Positions 33,825 to 41,604 are shown, numbered from the stretch's first letter. The stretch: 64,000 nucleotides of DNA from JBHOQX01 sp042408595 (GCA_042408595.1 JBHOQX010000085.1:12248-76247), one strand, 5' to 3'. The notes: generated by a model from the letters alone, not told the origin. Made by a program: numbers and translations.

Positions 33825-35708
33825 ATGAGCGCTGTACCTGAATCGCGTCCGTCCCGCCGGAAGGGGTGGCAGCAGCCGAAGCCGCCGCGCACGCTGCGCG
33901 ACCGGGTGGCGAATCTGCGCAGCGCCTACAGCAATATCCCTGCGGCGTTCCGGCTCGTCTGGGATGCCGACCGCGGCAGCGCCATCGGCATGGCCGCGCT
34001 CACGCTGATCGGCGGTGGGCTGCCGCTGGCGCAGGCCTATACCGGCAAGCTGATCGTCGACTCGGTCGTCCACTCGCTGCAGGCGGGCGTGGCGCCCCTG
34101 GCCGGGCTGGAGGCGGCGTTGCCGTTCCTGTTGCTGGAGTTCGGCCTGCTGATGATGGGCGCGGTGCTCGCCCAGCTCCGGCGCCTGATCGAGCATGTTT
34201 TGAATGCGCGGCTGGGCCACCACATCAACCAGCAGGTGATCCGCAAGGCGCTCGCGCTCGATTTGCAGTATTTCGAAGACCCGAGTTTCTACGACAAACT
34301 GCAGAACGCCCGGCGCGAGGCCGATTTTCGCGCGCTCGGCATCATCAATGGCAGTTTCATGTTGGCGCAGAACGTCATCACCCTGCTGTCGTTTGTGGTG
34401 ACGCTGCTGATCTTCAGCCCGCTGATCGCCCTCCTGCTGTTCGGCGCGACGATCCCCTCGTTTATCGCGCAGAACCGTTACAGCCACCTACAATTCCGCC
34501 TGCTCACCTGGCGCGCGCCCGAGTCGCGGCGGATGCAGTACCTCGAGCAGGTGCTGACGGTGGACAACTCGGTCAAGGAGGTGAAGCTCTTCGGTCTGGG
34601 CGAGCCGCTGCTGCGCCGCTACACCGAGATGTTCTGGAAAATCTTCCGCGAAGACGAGGCGCTGGCCCGGCGGCGCTCGCTGGTCAGCCTGCTGTGGGGG
34701 CTGGTCGCCACCGCCAGCTTCTACGTGGCCTACGGCTGGATCGTCTACCAGACGGTCGCCGGCGTCATCACGCTCGGTGGGATGACCCTCTATCTCACGG
34801 TCATCCGGCAGAGCCAGGGAACGTTCACCGGCATCTTCGACAACCTGAATCGGCTGTATGAGAACGGCCTGTTCATGGATAACCTGTTCGGCTTTCTGGA
34901 CCTCACACCGCAGATGGTCCGCCCGGCGCAGCCCGCCGCCGTGCCGGAGCGCTTCCGTCGCGGCCTGGAGTTCCGCGATGTCTCGTTCCGCTACCCCGGC
35001 CGCGACGACTGGGCGCTGCGCCAGATCAACCTGCGGATCGCCCCGGGCGAAAAGCTGGCGCTCGTCGGCCCGAACGGCGCGGGCAAGACGACGCTCATCA
35101 AGCTGCTGACGCGGCTCTACGACCCGACCGAAGGCCAGATTCTGCTGGACGGCGTCGATCTGCGCGACTACGACCCGGACGAAGTGCGCTCGAAGATCGG
35201 CGTGATCTTTCAGGATTTCGTGCGCTACCAGCTCACAGTGCGCGAGAACATCGGCTTTGGCAGGATCGAGGAGCTCGACAACCGGCCCCGGCTGGAGAGC
35301 GCGGCAGAGCGCGGCGGTGCGGATGAGGTCGTGGCGGAGCTGCCGGACGGCTACGAGACCACCCTCGGGCGCTGGTTCGACCGTGGCTTCGAGCTGTCGG
35401 GCGGGCAGTGGCAGAAGATCGCGCTGGGCCGCGCCTTTATGCGCGATGGCGAGGTACTGGTGCTGGACGAGCCGACCGCCGCGCTCGACGCGGAGCGCGA
35501 GCACGAGATCTTCCAGCGCTTCCGCGAGCTGACCGAAGGCAAGATCGCCGTGCTGATCTCGCACCGCTTCAGCACGGTGCGCATGGCGGATCGGATCGCT
35601 GTGCTGGAGAACGGGCAGATCACCGAGCTGGGATCGCACGAGGAGCTGGTCGCGGCCGGCGGCACGTATGCCCGACTGTTCGAGATGCAGGCGTCGGGGT
35701 ACCGCTAG
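33825..35708 (+). CDS. ABC exporter half-transporter (fused permease and ATPase)
   Basis: The 627-residue protein has a basic N-terminus, then a six-helix exporter membrane domain (about 55-345) and a C-terminal nucleotide-binding domain (about 375-620). The latter has Walker A GPNGAGKTTLIKLL, Q-loop FQDFVRYQLTVRENI, signature ELSGGQWQKIALGRAFM, Walker B VLVLDEPTAALD and H-loop ISHRF. It should work as a homodimer exporting a lipid, peptide or drug. ATG 33825 follows a weak CGAGG. Divergence from the Fur-family regulator and the shared palindrome suggest metal- or redox-linked control. The signature has W in place of the common R/Q (GGQWQK), seen in some peptide-type exporters. Confidence 0.92.
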   Translation: MSAVPESRPSRRKGWQQPKPPRTLRDRVANLRSAYSNIPAAFRLVWDADRGSAIGMAALTLIGGGLPLAQAYTGKLIVDSVVHSLQAGVAPLAGLEAALPFLLLEFGLLMMGAVLAQLRRLIEHVLNARLGHHINQQVIRKALALDLQYFEDPSFYDKLQNARREADFRALGIINGSFMLAQNVITLLSFVVTLLIFSPLIALLLFGATIPSFIAQNRYSHLQFRLLTWRAPESRRMQYLEQVLTVDNSVKEVKLFGLGEPLLRRYTEMFWKIFREDEALARRRSLVSLLWGLVATASFYVAYGWIVYQTVAGVITLGGMTLYLTVIRQSQGTFTGIFDNLNRLYENGLFMDNLFGFLDLTPQMVRPAQPAAVPERFRRGLEFRDVSFRYPGRDDWALRQINLRIAPGEKLALVGPNGAGKTTLIKLLTRLYDPTEGQILLDGVDLRDYDPDEVRSKIGVIFQDFVRYQLTVRENIGFGRIEELDNRPRLESAAERGGADEVVAELPDGYETTLGRWFDRGFELSGGQWQKIALGRAFMRDGEVLVLDEPTAALDAEREHEIFQRFRELTEGKIAVLISHRFSTVRMADRIAVLENGQITELGSHEELVAAGGTYARLFEMQASGYR

Positions 35709-35757
35709 CGGCACCGGTGGACGGTGGGGGGTGAAGGGTGGACGATGAACGATGTCG
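35709..35757. repeat. GGTGGACG / GGACGATGAACGATG short-period repeat
   Basis: Directly after the exporter stop the spacer reads GGTGGACGGTGGGGGGTGAA then GGGTGGACGATGAACGATG, another variant of the window's degenerate short-unit repeats. Confidence 0.6.
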
Positions 35758-35778
35758 TGGTCGATGTTTCGCTGCGCT

Positions 35779-36387
35779 CTAGCTGCGTCGCGCGATCAGC
35801 AGCACGCCGGCGGCGATCATCAGCGCAGGGATGACGAAGTCCACTGGAAGCCCCATGGCGTCGGCCAGCGCGACCAGGCCGATGCCCACCAGGATGATCC
35901 CGAGCACCGGCCAGCGCCGCCGGCGAGGGGCACCGGGGGCTGGCGGCGCACCAATCGGGTCGCTCCCGAGGTGAACGGTCTGGCCCGTCGCCGGGGGCAG
36001 CTCGCGTAGCGGCTCGCCGGTCACCGGGTCGAAGTTGTAGGCTGCGGGCGGCGGGGGCGCCGCGTAGGTCGTCCCGCTGCGGCGGTGCTGGCCGGCCGGC
36101 GCGTGCTCGCCGGCTACCGCGTGGAGCGCCGGGTCGCCCTGACGGCTCTCGAAGGTGAGCGAGCGCCCGGCGCGCGCCGGATCGCCCGGCGGCATGGACG
36201 GCGCGGGTGCCTTTGGCATCACCGCCCACAGCACCGGGTACAGCAGCAGGCCGACACCGCTGGTGAGCGTCAGCAGCACAAAGATCAGGCGGACGATCAC
36301 CGGATCGACGCCGAAATACTCGCCGATGCCGCCACATACGCCGGCGATGATGACTTCATTGCGACTGCGCATCAGGCGCGGCTGCAT
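35779..36387 (-). CDS. PspC-domain membrane protein
   Basis: The 202-residue protein begins with a PspC domain: RSRNEVIIAGVCGGIGEYFG, VDPVIVRLIFVLLTLTSGVG, LLLYPVLWAVMP, including one long hydrophobic helix. A Pro/Ala-rich cytoplasmic linker follows (about 65-150), then two C-terminal helices (PVLGIILVGIGLVALADAMG and VIPALMIAAGVLLIA). PspC proteins sense or stabilise the membrane under stress, or carry toxin-like PspC domains in other contexts. GGAAGGA six bases upstream supports ATG 36387; the frame is open to 36453. It may be co-transcribed with the upstream PH-like gene, although the 223-bp gap is long. Confidence 0.88.
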   Translation of the reverse strand: MQPRLMRSRNEVIIAGVCGGIGEYFGVDPVIVRLIFVLLTLTSGVGLLLYPVLWAVMPKAPAPSMPPGDPARAGRSLTFESRQGDPALHAVAGEHAPAGQHRRSGTTYAAPPPPAAYNFDPVTGEPLRELPPATGQTVHLGSDPIGAPPAPGAPRRRRWPVLGIILVGIGLVALADAMGLPVDFVIPALMIAAGVLLIARRS

Positions 36388-36610
36388 AACGTCCTTCCTT
36401 TCGGCCCACCCAGGCCGGGCACCTTTACTAGCGCATTGGACGGCAGGCAGCACAGGATTGTTGCACGCGGCCCGCGAAGGCGGGTTGCTGCGGGCGAGCG
36501 GGCCCTCGCGCGCACCTCAGCCATCGCGGTACGGCGGGTAGGCCCCAGTACCGTTTCAGGCAAGCGTCGCAGACATGGCCTGCGGCTCCAGCCGCTGCGC
36601 ACGACCCGCG

Positions 36611-37525
36611 CTAACGAATAATCGTGATCACTGCGATGCCGAACAGCACCTGCACCACCACCGAGGCGCCTTGCAACAGCCGCGCGCCGGGCGGGTGGCG
36701 TTGAAAGAGGAGCAAGCCTAGCCCGGCGTTGAGCGCCGTCAATCCGAGGGCCGCAAGCGGCAGAAGCAGAATCTGATGCCGCGGCCAGATCTCCGCCACC
36801 TCTCCCACGGCATTGAAGCGCATCTCGATCATCGGCGCCAGCGCGGGGTAGCGCGCGGCGATCACGCCCAGCAGCGCCAGGTTCAGCCCCAGCGCGAGGA
36901 GCAACAGCCAGCGCGCGAGCCAGTCGCTCCACAACCTAGCGAAGACCATCCGGCTTGCGCCGAGCGTCGGCTGGAGGGCCTGGGTGGCGCCGAGGTTGCG
37001 CCGTTGCTCGAGATCCTGCACGAATGCGCCCGGGTCGGCTGGCGCGATCACATAAGCCGCGCCCGGTGTGTAGATCGCCAGGCTGCGCTGCGGCGGCTGG
37101 GTCGAGAACAGGTGCGCCACCCGGCCGCCCGGTGCGCGCGCCCGACCCCAGTAGTAGCCGATCGCCTGCAACGGGCCAAGCGGCAGCGGGCCGATCGCCG
37201 TGCCGAGATCGACGCTCTCGACCTGGGCCAGCGGGATGACCGCCCGGTTGCCCAGCCATGAAATGTACAACCCGTTCCGGTCCAGATCGTAGCGCAGGGT
37301 GAGCGCGGCGGCGAAGCGATAGGCGAGCGCCACCACGAGCACGGCCAGGCCGAGAAACACGAGCAGCCAGCCGTAGAGCGCCAGGTTCACCGGCCAGGTG
37401 TCGGGCGGGCCGGCCAGCGCCCGGGCAAGCCGCACGGCGGCCAGGCCGGCCCCGGCCAGCGCCGCGAGCAGCAGAGCCAGGCAGATCCAGCGGCCCGGTG
37501 AGGGTTGTGGGTTCCAGCGTCGCAT
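36611..37525 (-). CDS. Membrane protein with PH-like (bPH) domain
   Basis: The 304-residue protein has two N-terminal helices (ICLALLLAALAGAGLAAVRL and a second near 48-75). A soluble domain of about 150 residues follows (ALTLRYDLDRNGLYISWLGN, RAVIPLAQVESVDLGTAIG), with the beta-rich pattern of bacterial PH domains. Three more helices follow near 195-300. The YPALAPMIEMRFNAVGEVAE stretch recalls the DUF1648 motif of SdpI-like proteins. The function is unknown. ATG 37525 is preferred over GTG 37585 because the latter would begin inside a terminator hairpin and near the stop of the upstream foldase gene. No strong ribosome site is seen. Confidence 0.7.
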   Translation of the reverse strand: MRRWNPQPSPGRWICLALLLAALAGAGLAAVRLARALAGPPDTWPVNLALYGWLLVFLGLAVLVVALAYRFAAALTLRYDLDRNGLYISWLGNRAVIPLAQVESVDLGTAIGPLPLGPLQAIGYYWGRARAPGGRVAHLFSTQPPQRSLAIYTPGAAYVIAPADPGAFVQDLEQRRNLGATQALQPTLGASRMVFARLWSDWLARWLLLLALGLNLALLGVIAARYPALAPMIEMRFNAVGEVAEIWPRHQILLLPLAALGLTALNAGLGLLLFQRHPPGARLLQGASVVVQVLFGIAVITIIR

Positions 37526-37549
37526 GCGGTCGTTGCGGGCGGTGACGAT

Positions 37550-37575
37550 GGGGCCGGCGCCGTAACGCCGGCCCC
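37550..37575 (-). terminator. Hairpin after the PpiC-type foldase gene
   Basis: GGGGCCGGCG and CGCCGGCCCC form a perfect 10-bp stem with a 6-nt loop, 20 bp downstream of the foldase stop codon and before the PH-like gene. No U-tract is present. Confidence 0.55.
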
Positions 37576-37595
37576 GCCTCAGCACACCGTGCTCA

Positions 37596-39152
37596 CTACG
37601 GGGTGGGGGTCGGCAGGGTCGGGCCCTCCGGCGCCGCTGTCGGTGTTGGCGTCGGCGTTGGCTCGCCGCCCAGGATGGCGGTTGGCAGCGGTGCGGGCGT
37701 GGCGGTCGGTAGCGGCCGCGGTGTCGGCGTCTCCGGCGGATAGCGTGTCACGCCGATTGCCGCCCGTTCCTTCTCGAGCCACGCGTCAAACGCCTTCGAC
37801 CGGGCTTCGCGCAGCTGGTCCTCCTTGGTCGGCACGGTCTTGCTCACAACCTGGATGATGCTCCAGCCGAACGGCGTGGCGATCGGCGCGCTGATCCCCT
37901 TCTCGGGCAGGGCCAACGCGGCCTGCACGATCGCCGGATCGATCCGGGTGCCTTCCTCGGTCTTCCCGCTCTTGTCGAACGACGGCAGCAGCCCACCTTT
38001 GTCGCGTGTCAGGCCGTCCTGCGATTTCTCCTTCGCCAGTTTCTCGAAATCTGCGCCGCCCTTGAGCTCCGCGACGATCGCGTCGGCCTGGGGCCGCAGC
38101 TTCGCCAGGTCGGCCTGGCGCTCGCTCTCGGTCGCGCTCACCGGCACGGTTGCCTTGATCAGGATGTGGCGCACGCTGATGTTCGATGGATCGGTGCTTG
38201 GCGTAAAGCCGGCCTCTGGCACGAGTTGCGCCTCGACGCTATCCGTGAACGCCAGGCTGCGGTAATACGCCTTTACCCCGCGCTTGAAATCGTCGAGCGT
38301 CAGATTGATTTTAAGCGACGGATCGATCTGCTGGAGTTGCTGTGTGTAGGCGTCGTACGCCCGGCCGATCACGGCATCCACCTGCTGCAGCGCGGCATCG
38401 GGCGGAAGCGTCGGCAGCGGGGTGGCGGTCGGCGGGGGGGTGGCGGTCGGGCCGGTCGTGGCTGTTGGGGCCGGCGTGCCAGCGGCCCCGGTTGCGGCCG
38501 GGGTCGTCCCGCTGATCGCGGCGGTCGCCGCCGGGGGCGCCGCAGTGGGCGCGGCGGTGGCGGTCGGCGCGGCCGTCCCGGTGAGCGTGGCGGTGCCGGT
38601 GATCACCGGCGGCTTCAACTCGGGGAACGAGCGGCCCAGGTCGTTGACGATCCGCTGGGCGACATCCCCCTCGGTGACCGAGACCTTCATCCGGGCGGCG
38701 CCCTGGGCGATCACGGCGCGCTTGATCCATTCATCGACCGTCGCCGGATCGACTGGCGCGCTGCGGATGGTCGGAACCTGGGCGTTCAGGCTGTTGATCT
38801 GGCCGGCGATCTGCCCGCCAAGCTGCTGAGTGGGGCCGCCGCCGAGCAGGCGCTCGAGTTGCAGGCTCTGAACGATGCTCTGCGCGATCTGGGCGCGGCG
38901 CTCCTCCCAATAGGCACGGCGCGTCAGCGTCTCGCTCCCGACCGTCGCCACCGGGCGCGTCGGCACCCATACCTGGTCGTACAGCAGGCCGGCGATCAGC
39001 GCCAGGGCGGCCAGGCCGATGAACGTGCCGACAATGATGATCACCAGGCGCTGGCGGCGAGCCTCGCGCTGGCGGCGGGTCAAAGCCCGCCTGGTCAGGG
39101 GCCGCTGCGCACCAGCGTCGGGCTGCGGGCGCTGTCGTTGCGATGGTGTCAT
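37596..39152 (-). CDS. Membrane-anchored peptidyl-prolyl isomerase (SurA/PrsA-like, parvulin)
   Basis: The 518-residue protein has a strongly basic cytoplasmic N-terminus (RRALTRRQREARRQR), then one helix (LVIIIVGTFIGLAALALIAG) used as an anchor. A SurA-N-like helical region follows (about 60-170 and 240-330) with the substrate-binding WEERRAQIAQSIVQSL. A low-complexity Ala/Thr/Pro insert (about 183-238) splits that region. The parvulin PpiC domain (about 330-445) has SVRHILIKATVP, GADFEKLAKEKSQDGLTRDKG (split here over two motifs), GLLPSF and PIATPFGWSIIQV. A Pro/Thr tail ends the protein. It folds secreted proteins outside the membrane, fitting the many exported proteins here. It follows the rpsF-ssb-rpsR operon but is separated by a terminator. 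Confidence 0.9.
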   Translation of the reverse strand: MTPSQRQRPQPDAGAQRPLTRRALTRRQREARRQRLVIIIVGTFIGLAALALIAGLLYDQVWVPTRPVATVGSETLTRRAYWEERRAQIAQSIVQSLQLERLLGGGPTQQLGGQIAGQINSLNAQVPTIRSAPVDPATVDEWIKRAVIAQGAARMKVSVTEGDVAQRIVNDLGRSFPELKPPVITGTATLTGTAAPTATAAPTAAPPAATAAISGTTPAATGAAGTPAPTATTGPTATPPPTATPLPTLPPDAALQQVDAVIGRAYDAYTQQLQQIDPSLKINLTLDDFKRGVKAYYRSLAFTDSVEAQLVPEAGFTPSTDPSNISVRHILIKATVPVSATESERQADLAKLRPQADAIVAELKGGADFEKLAKEKSQDGLTRDKGGLLPSFDKSGKTEEGTRIDPAIVQAALALPEKGISAPIATPFGWSIIQVVSKTVPTKEDQLREARSKAFDAWLEKERAAIGVTRYPPETPTPRPLPTATPAPLPTAILGGEPTPTPTPTAAPEGPTLPTPTP

Positions 39153-39170
39153 GGTCGCTGTCGTAGAAGA

Positions 39171-39195
39171 GGCACAGGGACATATCCCCTGTGCC
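39171..39195 (-). terminator. Terminator of the rpsF-ssb-rpsR operon
   Basis: On the minus strand GGCACAGGG and CCCTGTGCC form a 9-bp stem with a 7-nt loop, followed by TCTTCT. It lies 88 bp beyond the rpsR stop and before the foldase start. Confidence 0.65.
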
Positions 39196-39282
39196 CTCGT
39201 GGTGCAGAGAGATCGAACCGCGGCGGTATCTGACCGCCCAGGCGCCGCAGGTGGCGCCCGGCTGCCGTAGACAGTCGCACCG

Positions 39283-39558
39283 TTAGTTGCGCGGGGCGGT
39301 CACGACGAACGGCAGCAGGGCCATGTGGCGCGCCCGCTTGATCGCCGTTGTCAGGCTGCGCTGATGCCTGGCGCATGTGCCGGTGCGCCGGCGCGGCAGA
39401 ATCTTGCCGCGGTCGGACAGAAAGCGCTGCAAGCGCTTGACGTCCTTGTAATCGGCGGTGCGAAGCCTGTCGGCGCAGAACTGGCACACCTTGCGGCGTG
39501 CGATGTACTTGCGCCGGCCGTCGGCGCTCCGCTCGGCGCGGCTCCGAGAGTCGCTCAT
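39283..39558 (-). CDS. rpsR: 30S ribosomal protein bS18
   Basis: The 91-residue basic protein shows the bS18 core: YIARRKVCQFCADRL, DYKDVKRLQRFLSDRGKILP, RRRTGTCARHQRSLTTAIKR, ARHMALLPFV. CQFC and the later Cys in GTCARHQ resemble the zinc-binding variant of the protein. It binds bS6 on the 30S platform, which matches the operon partner rpsF. ATG 39558 has GAGG nine bases upstream; a TTG two codons earlier is less likely. It is third in the operon rpsF-ssb-rpsR. The usual fourth gene rplI (bL9) does not follow. Confidence 0.97.
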   Translation of the reverse strand: MSDSRSRAERSADGRRKYIARRKVCQFCADRLRTADYKDVKRLQRFLSDRGKILPRRRTGTCARHQRSLTTAIKRARHMALLPFVVTAPRN

Positions 39559-39620
39559 GCTCAAAACCTCGTGGATGGTATCGCGCTCCTGATCGGGAAC
39601 ACGATAAAGGTGTCCAGCTG

Positions 39621-40061
39621 TTAGAACGGAATATCCTCATCGCCGATATCCGGCGCATCGTATTGATAGCCGCCGCGCGGGGCGGGCCGGCGCTCGGGCT
39701 CGTCCTGCGGCTGGGAATCGCGTGCGGGGCGGCTGTCGAGGATGATCATATCGGTCGCGATCACCTCGGTGCGGTAGCGTGTCTGCCCCTCCTGATCCTG
39801 CCATTGGCGTGTCTGAAGCCGGCCTTCGATGTAGACCCGGCTGGCCTTCCGCAGGTATTCGTGGCAGATCTCGGCCAGCTTGTTCCAGGCGACAACATTG
39901 AACCACTCGGTCTCTTCGCGCGGCTCGCCGTTGCCATCCTTCCACTGCCGCCCCGCCGCCACGCTGAACGTCGTCACTGGGCTTCCGCCGGGAGTGTAGC
40001 GCATCTCAGGATCCCGCCCCAGCCGACCGATGATCATCACTTTGTTCAGATCCCGTGCCAT
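39621..40061 (-). CDS. ssb: Single-stranded DNA-binding protein (ribosomal-operon copy)
   Basis: The 146-residue protein has one OB fold (about 1-110): MARDLNKVMIIGRLGRDPEM, RYTPGGSPVTTFSVAA, ETEWFNVVAWNKLAEICHEY, SRVYIEGRLQTRQWQD. A short Arg/Pro-rich linker and the acidic tip DEDIPF, which recruits SSB-interacting proteins, follow. It protects single-stranded DNA during replication and repair. Its place between rpsF and rpsR is the classic bacterial arrangement. A longer-tailed paralogue is encoded at 55450-55992 under its own promoter. Confidence 0.97.
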   Translation of the reverse strand: MARDLNKVMIIGRLGRDPEMRYTPGGSPVTTFSVAAGRQWKDGNGEPREETEWFNVVAWNKLAEICHEYLRKASRVYIEGRLQTRQWQDQEGQTRYRTEVIATDMIILDSRPARDSQPQDEPERRPAPRGGYQYDAPDIGDEDIPF

Positions 40062-40085
40062 GTCGCGCTCTCCCTCGCTAACGGC

Positions 40086-40168
40086 TCTCTGAAGCTGTCT
40101 GCAACGGGGAGGTTAGGCGGGCTGCGCCCTCCGAAGCCCCCGCTGGGCGCTTTTCGGGCAGCCGCTCA
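40086..40168. repeat. GC-rich intergenic repeat, copy 1
   Basis: Copy in the rpsF-ssb spacer. The 25-bp core at 40098-40122 has TCTGCAACGGGGAGGTT followed by GGCGGGC. The right end (CCCCCGCTGGGCGC, then GGGCAGCC) reaches the stop codon of rpsF. The same core occurs at 48634-48658 and 54081-54105. Dispersed REP- or MITE-like DNA is the likely explanation. Confidence 0.7.
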
Positions 40169-40690
40169 GGCATCCTCGCCATCCTCATCCTCATCGCCGG
40201 CGAGATCGTCGTCGGCGTCGTCTTCCTCTGCTTCGTCATCGTCGGTATCTGCCGCGGCGATGGCCGCCGGGGCCGCGGTGGGGGCCGTTGCCACGCCATC
40301 TACGGCAGCCGCCACCGGCGCCGCAACCGCGAAGGCGGGCGCCTGGCCCTTCGGATCGACCATCGTCAGCAGAAAACGGAGAATGGCATCGTTCAGCCGG
40401 AGCGTACGCTCCAGCTCTGCGACCTTGCCGCTCGGCAGAATCAGATAGGAAAGGACGTAGTAGCCTTCGGTGAAGTTGCGGCGGCTGGCCTCGCCCTCGG
40501 CGTACTCGCGGATGGGGTAGGCAAACTTCCGCCGGCCCCAGGGCGGGCCGTGGTCGACACTGATCACCTCGCCGCCGGCAGCCGCGACGGACTGCTGGAC
40601 CCGGCCGATGACCGTGGTGATCTCCTCCGCACTGCTGCGCAGTGGGGAGATGATGTACATCAACTCGTAGGTACGACGACGCTCGCGCAT
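40166..40690 (-). CDS. rpsF: 30S ribosomal protein bS6 with long acidic tail
   Basis: The 174-residue protein has the bS6 ferredoxin-like domain in the first 105 residues: RRTYELMYIISPLRSSAEEI, GRRKFAYPIREYAEGEASRR, NFTEGYYVLSYLILPSGKVA, ELERTLRLNDAILRFLLTMV. It then extends with an Ala/Pro/Val linker and an Asp/Glu-rich tail (DTDDDEAEEDDADDDL and on). Ordinary bS6 proteins are 95-135 residues. E. coli bS6 receives post-translational glutamates from RimK, so an encoded acidic tail is a notable parallel. ATG 40690 has AGGAGGG immediately upstream; the open frame to 41068 runs through the divergent promoters. It is first in the operon rpsF-ssb-rpsR. Confidence 0.95.
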   Translation of the reverse strand: MRERRRTYELMYIISPLRSSAEEITTVIGRVQQSVAAAGGEVISVDHGPPWGRRKFAYPIREYAEGEASRRNFTEGYYVLSYLILPSGKVAELERTLRLNDAILRFLLTMVDPKGQAPAFAVAAPVAAAVDGVATAPTAAPAAIAAADTDDDEAEEDDADDDLAGDEDEDGEDA

Positions 40691-40790
40691 GAACCCTCCT
40701 CTGGTGTTGCCCGTCTCGTCGAGGCCGCAGCGCGCGCGAGTGCTGCGGATGCGGAAGGGCAGAAGCGCGTGGTTTTTAACACAGCGGGAG

Positions 40791-40819
40791 ATTATAGCAT
40801 AGGGACCGCGTCGCTGCAA
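40791..40819 (-). promoter_or_regulatory. Promoter of rpsF-ssb-rpsR
   Basis: On the minus strand TTGCAG (40814-40819), a 17-bp spacer ending in TGC, and consensus TATAAT (40791-40796). The -35 is weak, but the TGC makes an extended -10. The leader to ATG 40690 is about 95 nt. Confidence 0.6.
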
Positions 40820-40948
40820 CAGCGATCCTGGCGCCCGGTGCGCCGCTCTTCCTCTGCGCGCAAGGAGGCATAGACATCGAGATACGGGGCGGCGGGCGTA
40901 CCCTCGCGCGCCCGCCGGTGATGGGAGCCAACGGCTGCAAATTGGCTG

Positions 40949-40977
40949 TTGACGCCGCGCCGCAGGCATGCTATAGT
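40949..40977 (+). promoter_or_regulatory. Promoter of the aro leader and aroH-aroF
   Basis: TTGACG (40949-40954), 17-bp spacer ending in TGC, TATAGT (40972-40977). The predicted start is near 40984, giving a leader of about 210 nt before aroH. Confidence 0.75.
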
Positions 40978-40999
40978 CGTGGCGAAGCGACCGCACCGA

Positions 41000-41101
41000 A
41001 TGCGACCGACGATGGACCAACCGCGCCGCAATCAGCCGTTCGGATTTTATTTTTACTTTTGGCGCCATCGAAAAGAGCGGCGGTTGCTTCGCGTTTCCTA
41101 G
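41000..41101 (+). CDS. Aromatic amino-acid-rich leader peptide (attenuator peptide)
   Basis: The 33-codon frame starts at ATG 41000, with an in-frame alternative ATG 41012, and ends at TAG 41099-41101. Its middle, 41039-41062, encodes FGFYFYFW: four Phe, two Tyr and one Trp in eight codons. The rest is basic and unremarkable. It begins about 16 nt after the predicted transcription start and ends 24 nt before the terminator stem, the layout of pheL/trpL-type leaders. It precedes aroH and aroF, enzymes for the pathway making these same three amino acids. No strong ribosome-binding site is seen (GAAG about 13 nt upstream of the first ATG), as is common for leader peptides on short 5' ends. The peptide itself need not have a function; ribosome stalling at the aromatic codons is the signal. 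Confidence 0.82.
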   Translation: MRPTMDQPRRNQPFGFYFYFWRHRKERRLLRVS

Positions 41102-41157
41102 AACCTGAACGGGGGAGAGTTACCCAAAGGCGTGGAGCAACAGGCTCCACGCCTTTT
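41087..41157 (+). promoter_or_regulatory. Transcription attenuator (antiterminator segment and intrinsic terminator)
   Basis: The terminator is AAAGGCGTGGAGC, loop AACAG, GCTCCACGCCTTT, then T (41126-41157), a 13-bp stem with a T4 run. Upstream, CTTCGCGTTT (41087-41096) can pair with AGGCGTGGAG (41128-41137) over 10 base pairs, four of them G-U, which would remove the terminator's 5' arm. A ribosome stalled at the aromatic codons (41039-41062) leaves this segment free, so transcription continues. A ribosome reaching the stop codon at 41101 covers it, so the terminator forms. The geometry fits ribosome-mediated attenuation of aroH-aroF by Phe, Tyr and Trp supply. Pairing was done by hand. Confidence 0.8.
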
Positions 41158-41192
41158 CTGTTGCCGCAGCAGGCGAGGAGGAAATACGTCGT

Positions 41193-41600
41193 ATGGTCTA
41201 CTGTCGAGGCATCCGCGGGGCGACGACCGTCGAGGCGAACACGCGCGAGGCGATCCTCGAAGGCACGCGCGACCTGCTCGAACGGCTGATCGCCGCTAAC
41301 GACCTGCGCCCCGAGGATATCGCCAGCGCGATCTTCAGCACCACGCCCGACCTGAACGCCGAGTACCCGGCGGTCGCGGCCCGCGCCCTCGGCTGGCTCG
41401 ATACCGCTCTGTTCTGTACCCACGAGATGGACGTACCAGGCGGGCTGGCGCGCTGTATCCGGGTGCTTATCCACTGGAACACGACCCGCCGTGCCGATGA
41501 GATCGTCCATGTGTACATTCGCGGCGCGCGGACGCTGCGGCCGGAACGCGCCACCCTGCCCGCCGCGCGCGAGGCGTCGCCAGAGCCGTTGGAGACATAA
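41193..41600 (+). CDS. aroH: Chorismate mutase, AroH class
   Basis: The 135-residue protein is the monofunctional trimeric chorismate mutase of the Bacillus type. The conserved opening CRGIRGATTVEANT includes the active-site Arg. STTPDLNAEYPAVAARALGW lines the fold, EMDVPGGLARCIRVLIHWNT carries the catalytic Glu and second Arg, and HVYIRGARTLRP holds the Tyr. It rearranges chorismate to prephenate, the entry to Phe and Tyr. GAGGAGG eleven bases upstream supports ATG 41193. It is first in a two-gene operon with DAHP synthase, downstream of the aromatic attenuator. Control of the branch enzyme and first pathway enzyme together by one leader is coherent. Confidence 0.96.
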   Translation: MVYCRGIRGATTVEANTREAILEGTRDLLERLIAANDLRPEDIASAIFSTTPDLNAEYPAVAARALGWLDTALFCTHEMDVPGGLARCIRVLIHWNTTRRADEIVHVYIRGARTLRPERATLPAAREASPEPLET

Positions 41601-41604
41601 AATG

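Noticed and set aside
40949..41157. T-box or tryptophan-binding TRAP leader
   Set aside because: There is no T-box sequence (TGGNACC type) and no series of GAG/TAG triplets; the leader peptide explains the terminator better.
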